Source: Neonectria sp. B-13 (Eukaryota > Ascomycota > Sordariomycetes > Hypocreales > Nectriaceae). Taken from it: DNA of 64,000 bases. Each line of letters begins with the position of its first letter. Positions within the stretch are counted from its first letter, which is position 1. Made by a program: the position numbers and the translations under genes. Of this stretch, positions 57,171 through 64,000 are shown one piece after another. The notes beneath the pieces are model-generated. The model saw only the letters and a list, made by a program, of their open reading frames with translations. It had not been told where the DNA came from and made no database searches. The stretch lies in the NCBI GenBank assembly GCA_002682825.1, contig NOKP01000021.1, positions 744,001 through 808,000 on the forward strand, written 5' to 3'.

Positions 57171-57663
57171 GCTAGGCTTGGCTAAGAGGTCCAAGGCACA
57201 CAGGTTCACCTGGTGGCTTCCAGGGAAGTTCAACTGGGACACCTAGCGGTTTGCTTCCGAAATTGGCCATCAACTGGTGGTTAGTAAAGACCTCCTGTGT
57301 CAGAACTACAAGCTGCAATGGCAAGTGCTCAAGAATATTCGAGACGCTTATGTCTGCATGTGGCAAGCTCAGAGCTGGGCAGGGCGGTATCAAGTCTAGG
57401 AGAGCGCGGTAGCAAGGAGGCTATGGCTTGAATACCTCCACTCTACAGTCATCGAGCTCTTTTAGCGAGATGTCTGGCGCTGTCCTGAAGAGTACAAACT
57501 GGAAGAGATAGGCTCCGATGTTATGGCCGAGGTAGCGATCAGATACCCACACTCTAGTCCTCAGACCTGCTACTACCACAGGCTGTCAGACTTGTTCCAC
57601 GATCACCAGCCTGACATCAACCCCTCACGACCTCATCTAGTCACCGGCAACAAGCTGCGATAG
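57171..57663 (+). pseudogene. Unidentified gene with three internal TAG codons
   Basis: One frame reads coding-like protein without family recognition, for example LQWQVLKNIRDAYVCMWQAQ and QTCYYHRLSDLFHDHQPDI. It is broken by in-frame TAG at 57244, 57397 and 57463 and ends with TAG at 57661. All stops are TAG, which C-to-T changes in CAG would produce. Repeat-induced point mutation could cause this, but point decay would also do. No start codon is evident. Confidence 0.45.
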
Positions 57664-57746
57664 ACCAACATCATAGACCTATTTGACGATGTGTTCTCAC
57701 CCAGCTCTACGGGCTTAACCTTGATGCCCTCCACCTTGGCTGCACC

Positions 57747-57932
57747 GTGGAGCCATATAAGAAGGGCTGGATCTTCCCAGTTGCAGAGGCTGGGCTACGA
57801 ATGCCCAGTCTTTTAGTCGCCAATGCCAAGCAAGGCAGTAAAATGCACAAGCGGGTTCCAATGGATGTCGAATGCCACCTACTGCTTGACGGAGCGGATG
57901 GAAACCTCAAAAACCCGCCGATCGAGCGCTGA
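57747..57932 (+). other. Short open frame of unknown origin
   Basis: A 61-codon frame reads KGWIFPVAEAGLRMPSLLVA, protein-like but unassigned. It lies just past the TAG-broken remnant and next to the toxin-complex remnant, and may belong to the former. Confidence 0.2.
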
Positions 57933-58195
57933 TTCCATTTCCTCTCTCGCCTCCGCTGTCCGTTCCGTCATCGCCGTGTCCGCGCTCGTCGGTGTCGGTG
58001 ACAAGTGGATCCACCTACGCCCCGTTTCACCGGCGCCGATTGCCCCACTTGGTTGACGTTGCCAAGAGCTTCCACCATCGCACCCAGGTTGCCGTACTGC
58101 TCATCCGAGAAGCGAATACCCACTTCATCCCTCACTTCATCCCACCTGACCTTCTGTGCCCGGAGGCAGTGGCATATATGTCATCCCTTATACGC

Positions 58196-60740
58196 TTAAT
58201 ACTTCTCGTTGGAGCTTTCGTGTTCCTTCACCATGAATATCTGTCCCTGGAGTTGGTGCTGCCTGCGGAAGTGGATGCCGATTTTGCTCATGCTGTTTTT
58301 GCCTAGCGGCACTACCGTATTGTATGTCAGGTATATGTATACCTTATGTAGTGTATTGAAACCTTGGGTACCCGTGTCCATGCTTCCTCTGCTCATTCGA
58401 CGGTTCAACAAGTCGTATGAGTCCTTTTCCATGACATGACCTAGGGCGTCAATCTCGGCCTTCTTGTTTCCAAACACGTTGTATTCATGGCGCGTATTGC
58501 GTGTGCGGTTTTCAACTTTACCCTGTCGACCACGGCCATTGCCTTTCCACGGTTGTCAGAGTGCATTGTACAGGGCTTATCTGCGTCGATAGTCGACTGA
58601 CTCGCTCGTGACCGCGCTATCTCTAGCATCATGGATCTGATGAGTGGTGATACACCACTGAGTCTCGCCGCGATCCCATTCGGCTAGACGTAGCTGCTGG
58701 AACTATCATTGATCGCTTGACCAAAAGTAAGGTACTCTACACTTGTCAAGGTCATGTCATCCATAAAGGTGGTCTCCCACCAATAGAAACTCACGTCCGT
58801 GGCCGTCTAGGTAGTTGACCTGAACAACGATATCCCCCGTGGTGTCTTGGATGCTCTCCAGAGCCACTACGCGAGTTAAGCTGACGCAGAGCTTGCCCAT
58901 TCTGGCCATGGCAACTCTGTGTTTGAGGGCATATAAGCCACCTGAGCTCTAGTCTTGCTCGCATCAGTCACCAACCACGGTTGCATGACCTGGTAGTCGT
59001 TCTTGGCCTCGGTAATCTTACCAGCAGCGTCCACGGTCCTGACTGGCAACAGTCCGTATCTGTCTATATGAACACTTGCAATGTTGCTGTAAGATTCAAT
59101 CGAAACGAAAAGTGTCCTGCGGGCTTCCTTGGGCTGACCGTCGCCGCTCCCGTTTTCGTTTCCATATACTAGGTGAGCCAATCAAGCCCCTATATTAGCA
59201 TCGAGATCTACATTGACGCAAATCTTTCGATAGGATGGCATCAAGAGAATGCCCAATGCATTTCTTTTCTTGCCGTATGGAATGAGCCATGGTCAACTGG
59301 AAGTACCGGTCCACGACTGAGAGTAACTCCAGCTTTCCAAGAGGCAGACACCAGGAAAGGTCCTGGCTCCTGTCACACGTCCTTGTTTCTTCTCTCTGGT
59401 GAACATTCCCCTAAAGCGCCGATATTCTGCCCTTTTGAAACCCCTCAACGTCGAAAGCTCGGTTCTGTAAAGAGACTGATATGTGGCACGTCCTCACAGA
59501 CGAGGGCGGAGGTTTGTAACACTGGTCGGTCTAATCAACGGCATTTGTGTGCATGGTCTCGGTATATGTGATATGGTGATCTTCTTGTAGTGCATGGGTC
59601 TGGGGGACCGTGAGAACACTCTTCTGTCGGACGTACTGGACATGCACAGCTTTCGTTACGTTGCTATATGCATTGGTTTCTAAGACGACGGCTTGTGTTA
59701 TGCGAGAAAATTGTTCGCTCCCCTTGCAGTGAAAATATAGCGTCTTCCGTGGACGTACCTAGAATTCCGCCTTCTCGGATAGGCTGGTTGGGGCGACGTC
59801 ATAAGAGGATTCCTCAATACTATAGGGGATGTTCGCCGTCTCGCTGCGGTCTTCACCGTGGACGTCAACGCGTAACTCATTTCCTTTGAGGGCTCGAATC
59901 GCATCCATTGCTCCGTGTCCGTCAAGCTCGCAAGGTATCTGAGACTGTAGCCAGACATTACCAAAGACGGTTGAAATGGCCGGCGCGACTCTCGCCTGTT
60001 CGGCTCCGGTGTGATAACACAGCTTCGTGTGACAAGTCCACTTTCTGTAAATCTTTGTTCCTTGGAAGAGTAGAAATTCCTCAGTCTCCTATCTGTCCAC
60101 AAATCCAAAGCCTCGTAACTCTCTCCCTCATGTCCGTCATAGTGACCAACATGGTAATGGTACTTGGTCGTCGGAATAGACCCGATACTCTTGTTCTTCT
60201 CCATGAAACGGCTGACCGTGTGGACAGGAAATGGCAACCTAGTCATCCAGGGCATGCCTTGCTTCTCATCCTGGAGGTAACACTTGGTGAATGGCCCGTA
60301 GGCCGCCTTACACGGACCAGTTCTTGGTGTTTCGACCTCGACAGCTTCAACGTCTGGCCGCCTTGAGCTCTGGCCGAGTCTAGGCTCTCAAAGGTTTCCC
60401 GAGTGATGGCGAGAAAGTCCTCATGCAGGAAATTGAGACACTCTGGGGAATGACCCGCGCACAAATCGAGCCGACGTCCTTGGTCTGTGGGATGTAAGGC
60501 TTCATCACGCCCAGCAGCTCGAACCGCGACAGCCCCTACGCAGCGTAAAGATTCGATCATCATTGGCAACCCCAGAGAGCAATCGGGCATTAACATTTGA
60601 AGTCACGGGCTTCACAAACCTCTGTCCCTCAACTTGGGTTCCATATTGGCACAGTGTACACTGATGCGGTACTATGGTGATTGGGGAATGGGACGACTTC
60701 GCTTCCGGATCAAGAAGACCATCATCCGGCATTGGCATTT
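58196..60740 (-). pseudogene. Broken insecticidal toxin-complex (TcB/SpvB-RHS) family gene
   Basis: Blocks typical of bacterial Tc toxin B/SpvB proteins occur in order on the minus strand. The upstream block has a TRLPFPVHTVSR motif and YDGHEG (about 60255-60100). Next, 59181-58876 has LVYGNENGSGDGQPKEARR and QPWLVTDASKTRAQV. Then 58477-58400 has ALGHVMEKDSYDLL with RRMSRGSMDTG. They lie in different frames with stops and shifts between them, so no intact product is encoded. The family is bacterial, and sporadic fungal copies are generally attributed to horizontal transfer. In bacteria the B component forms part of a cocoon that delivers a toxic C-terminal domain, and no such domain is visible here. 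No introns are evident. Flanks outside these coordinates may hold more remnants. Confidence 0.7.
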
Positions 60741-61395
60741 AGTGATGATGATGTGGTTGTGCCATTGACGACGATATGACAATTTGATACGAACGAGGAC
60801 GTATAGAGATTACAGATTATATAAATAACTCTAGTCTAAACACTGGAGGTGTGTCCCTCCTACGACAGACCCTACCTTTTCCCAGCGACCTATTTTCAGA
60901 ATCGCTTTAACCTTAGAAAATTGTGTCGTCAGCTGCACCGTAAAATTTGATTCAACTGCCGCAGCCGAGCGAGCGAATACGGAAAAGGCTAAAAGCATGG
61001 CGTGGCATCATTCGGGATGTCTTCCCCGTTGCCTTAATGGCCCAGGGCCGGTTCCCAGGTGCCGACTTCCGGGTATCCGTCGCTGTGAAAATTACTGACG
61101 GTATCATCCAGGTCAGAGTCCCGGATCAAAAGACCTCCGCGCCAGTTTGTAATTATGGCATCACTATGAACCACTTCCAGTTGCAAGAGGGTTCACGGTG
61201 CACCACGTCTGAGACCTGCATTTAAAGACCGTTGATAATTACCCCCAAATGGCTTCAACATGCCAAGAGATACCTTCGCTCTTGCTTACATCTATCGCTA
61301 TTATCACGATAGTCTGCTACTATCTATCCCTGACTCTAATAAAAACAAACCAGTTGCACCATATCTGCCTACCTCACTCGCTGCCAACGCACAAG
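60741..61395. other. Intergenic, one unassigned short frame
   Basis: A 92-codon plus frame at 60947-61225 reads coding-like but is unassigned (VAVKITDGIIQVRVPDQKTS). The right end is the promoter and leader of the secreted-protein gene. Confidence 0.3.
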
Positions 61396-62001
61396 ATGCA
61401 CTTCAACTCGACAGCCCTCGCCCTCCTCCTCGCCTCTGCTGTCCTAGCCAGTCCCGCCAGCCCCTCCTATGGCGGTGACAACCACAACCCAAACCCCAAC
61501 ATCTTCCCAGACTTTGACCACTACTCGGACTGGGCGATTTGCAAGGGAAGAATCACCAAGGACCGCTTCCCGCAACTGCAGGCGCCCAATAACAAAGGTG
61601 GCTGCGTCCGTTACTACCAAGGTATCGACATGACAGGGGTCGTTACAGAGCTGCACTTTTACTTCAAGGATGGCTTTAAGACCGCTTGTGACTGCGTTGC
61701 GGAATGCCTGAAACAGAAGACCATTTGCACGAACTGGGTGTGGAAGCACACATTCATGCCTAAAATGGATAGCGGCAAGAGATCATGCACTCTGTACAGC
61801 AGTCCCAATCTTCCGAGCGACGTGACGCTCGACTACAATACGAGAAAAAGCAAGGGCTTTCAGCCGTTGCAGGCTGCTAATAACCCGCAGGTGGGAGCCC
61901 CGGCACCGTTGACTTTCTTGAACAATGCAGGGACAAAGCCGGATAAGTTTGGAGTGTCTGGCTTTACAATGGAGGATCAGAATGGAAGGCTTTTCTGCTA
62001 A
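61396..62001 (+). CDS. Secreted protein with cysteine-rich core
   Basis: A single exon of 201 residues. The start has a signal peptide MHFNSTALALLLASAVLASP. The mature part has cysteines in WAICKG, GGCVRYYQG, TACDCVAECLKQ, TICTNW, RSCTLYSS and the last residue of LFC. The spacing CDCVAEC...CTNW...SCTLYSS recalls a PAN/apple-like disulphide core of fungal secreted proteins, but I cannot assign it. The frame is open from 61249, yet the signal peptide begins exactly at this ATG. A role outside the cell, perhaps in host or surface interaction, is inference. Confidence 0.72.
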   Translation: MHFNSTALALLLASAVLASPASPSYGGDNHNPNPNIFPDFDHYSDWAICKGRITKDRFPQLQAPNNKGGCVRYYQGIDMTGVVTELHFYFKDGFKTACDCVAECLKQKTICTNWVWKHTFMPKMDSGKRSCTLYSSPNLPSDVTLDYNTRKSKGFQPLQAANNPQVGAPAPLTFLNNAGTKPDKFGVSGFTMEDQNGRLFC

Positions 62002-63303
62002 GGGGTGAATAAGTGAGGTGTGGTCTTGTGATTGGATGAGGCTGGTCAGAATGGTATCACATATCTCATTTGGTCGAGAAGTTGGTGGCGTCTCAAAGCT
62101 TTGCTGGCAAGATGCCTCAGCCTTGGCAGCCTAGAGTTGCTTAGGAAATATTGTCACATTGCTCTCCTTCCCTTTACCCTTCTGTCTTTTCCTGATATGT
62201 ATTTTTTCTCTTCTTCTCCTTCTTTTCTCCTGTCCTTCTTCACTTTGCTTGAGATTGGAAACACGAGTCTTACTCTAGGCGAATGTCCCCTTGATATGAA
62301 CTGAGAGGATTTCAGCCCAGGTGAAAACACAAATCCATATTGTCAGATATTAAGCCTACAGTCTGTACTAGCAACTGAGATATCATCTAATAATACCCAG
62401 CCTCGGTGTATATTGACCGCATATTGCTGCTACTACACGTTTCTTTTCATACCGCTTCGTCGAAATGTGAAGGCCTAAAGTAGTAATTAGTCTGAAATCC
62501 GAGAAAGAGGCGAATTTGCTATGAAACTGGATTTCATACAAACGACAAGTTTGAAGAGGGGGTTTTCAAGCCTGAAAGTAGGAAACGTAAGAGCAAAAGG
62601 GCTCACGGGGGTGGGGAATGCTCAGGCTACGTATTTCGGTACTACTTGAAATCCGCCACAGCTAATGATAGCACTCCTGTTTTTCTCGTCCTACATTGAC
62701 ATCGATGACGCCAACACTGACACCTTTCGATTCTGGCGAAACCTTCAGCCTAGTGGGGGGTGGCCAAGGAGGATGTTAGCTTCAACGGGAAAGGCCCCGT
62801 TGAGTCTTGAACATAATCAGGGATAGTCACCTGATTCTGCCGTATCGTCACTTCAAACGAGCCAACAATCTCTCCAATGCAGAATCCTACGCGGTGGATT
62901 TGCCTCAAGAATGATACTGAGTACATTAGGGAACCCTCGGTTTAGCGTGAAGCTTATCTCGTCAAGGCCTTCCCAGCGGCCACCTCATCAAGGCTCAATG
63001 ACCTAGCGACATGTACATGGAGTGCAGCATGCCACTCCTCCCTCTTGCTCATTGGATAATATTCTAGGTAGCTTAGGAATTAAACTTCGCTTACGCGGAC
63101 ATTCGGTACATTTCCCGAAGACTGGTTATGGGCCAATGCGAAGGTTACTAAAGGACGTACTGCGACAGAATGGTCAAAATCCTGGTCCAAGACGAGACGT
63201 ATAAATAAATGACGCCGATTAGTGACGTTCCGACAGACGGAACCAGTCCGCAGCTCTGTTAAATTCCATAACTCCCGTAACAATTCTTCAACTGCATATC
63301 CAC
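62002..63303. other. Intergenic, no gene recognised
   Basis: About 1.3 kb. It includes a pyrimidine-rich stretch (62190-62250) downstream of the secreted-protein gene. No gene is supported. Confidence 0.4.
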
Positions 63304-64000
63304 ATGTCAAGTATGAGGACTTTGCCGGTCAGGCTGATCCTAGCGGTTGCCACGATAGCTGGCATGGCCGTCGCCGGCAAACTGAGCACTTCTAGCTTTG
63401 GCAAACAAGCCCTGGAAGCCATACAAGCCCCGCATGAAATCGAGGAGCCATATGTACCGGGTGTGGCCTTCAGCCGAATACTTCAGATATGGCTAGAGAA
63501 TACCAATTTTGACGTACGTGCCAGCTCGAAATTTTCAGAATCTTAGGTTGTACATTGTAAGGGCCGGAACTAATATACAGATAGGCAGCAGCTGGCGATG
63601 AGAACATGCGCTGGCTCGCCGATCAGGGCGTTCTCCTCGTAAATTCTTATGCAGGTCGGATATTAAGTCCTTAGTAATGAGCCCGCTGCCATTGACACTT
63701 CCTGCAGTTACCCATCCCTCGGAGCCAAACTATATCGCCATCGTGGGAGGGGACACATTTGGCTTGCAGAACGATGGTTACCATCGCATTCCGGCCAACA
63801 TATCTACCGTCGTGGACCTCCTGGATACCAAGCAGATTTCCTGGGCTGAGTATCAGGAGGACTTGTCAAACGCCGACTTCCAAGGGCCCCATGCCGATAG
63901 CTACGTGCGAAAACACGATCCATTGTCAACTTACGACAGTATCTCATATAACAGGACGCGCAGGGCTCGAATCAAGAACTTTGCCAACTTTGAGCAAGAT
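63304..64000 (+). CDS. Secreted acid phosphatase (phosphoesterase family), 3' end beyond window
   Basis: Exons 63304-63513, 63585-63654 and 63708 to the window edge are joined by introns of 71 and 53 nt. The N-terminus has a signal-like hydrophobic stretch (RLILAVATIAGMAVAG). The body matches fungal acid phosphatases of the PF04185 phosphoesterase family: GVAFSRILQIWLENTNFD, NSYAVTHPSEPNYIA then IVGGD, ISTVVDLLDTKQISWAEYQED, YVRKHDPLSTYDSI and IKNFANFEQD. Such enzymes release phosphate outside the cell under phosphate limitation. The catalytic C-terminal half is not in the window. Translation may start at 63304 or at the ATG at 63313. Confidence 0.82.

Noticed and set aside
1..64000. CRISPR arrays, rRNA genes, obvious tRNA genes and intact transposons
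   Set aside because: None were recognised by eye; tRNAs could be missed without a covariance search (tRNAscan-SE would decide).

Overview
The window is nuclear DNA of a filamentous ascomycete. Most genes carry short GT-AG introns (about 46-98 nt), often with visible CTAAC-like branch points, and the families are fungal: Zn2Cys6 regulators, a siderophore NRPS, an MFS siderophore transporter, a CAP10-type glycosyltransferase and a HET-domain remnant. A Sordariomycete, perhaps Hypocreales, is a reasonable guess but is inference only. I rebuilt the exon structures by eye from splice signals and frame continuity.

Region 1 (0.8-22.3 kb) holds ordinary and accessory genes: an Ayr1-like reductase, a regulator-like protein, a large AAA ATPase whose likely N-terminus copies the histone H3 tail, a DJ-1/PfpI protein, a complex I PSST subunit gene divergent from a C2H2 plus Zn2Cys6 regulator, an eight-exon Zn2Cys6 regulator convergent with a DapA-family aldolase, and an RDH10-like reductase. 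About 3.8 kb without a recognisable gene follows, then a GT90 glycosyltransferase (26.1-28.7 kb).

Region 2 (29.4-46.5 kb) is an extracellular hydroxamate siderophore cluster. It has a siderophore transporter, a SidF-like N5-hydroxyornithine transacylase ending in PKL, a SidH-like enoyl-CoA hydratase ending in SKL, and a SidD/NPS6-type NRPS with layout A-T-C-(truncated A)-T-C. The two acyl enzymes are divergent and both carry peroxisomal targeting signals, which fits the known peroxisomal location of anhydromevalonyl transfer. Two exact ATCWGATAA sites, the form bound by SreA-type GATA repressors, lie in the intergenic gaps. Ornithine monooxygenase, mevalonyl-CoA ligase and acetyltransferase genes are not in the window.

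Region 3 (46.5-64 kb) is accessory and partly decaying. It has an intact GT25 glycosyltransferase, a five-exon small secreted cysteine-containing protein, a second small secreted protein and the start of a secreted acid phosphatase. Between them lie a HET fragment, a 38-residue-repeat protein with TAG stops, a broken type-B carboxylesterase, a frameshifted F-box gene, an unidentified gene with three internal TAG codons, and a broken gene of the bacterial insecticidal toxin-complex (TcB/SpvB-RHS) family. The pattern suggests a lineage-specific region with horizontal input and pseudogenisation.
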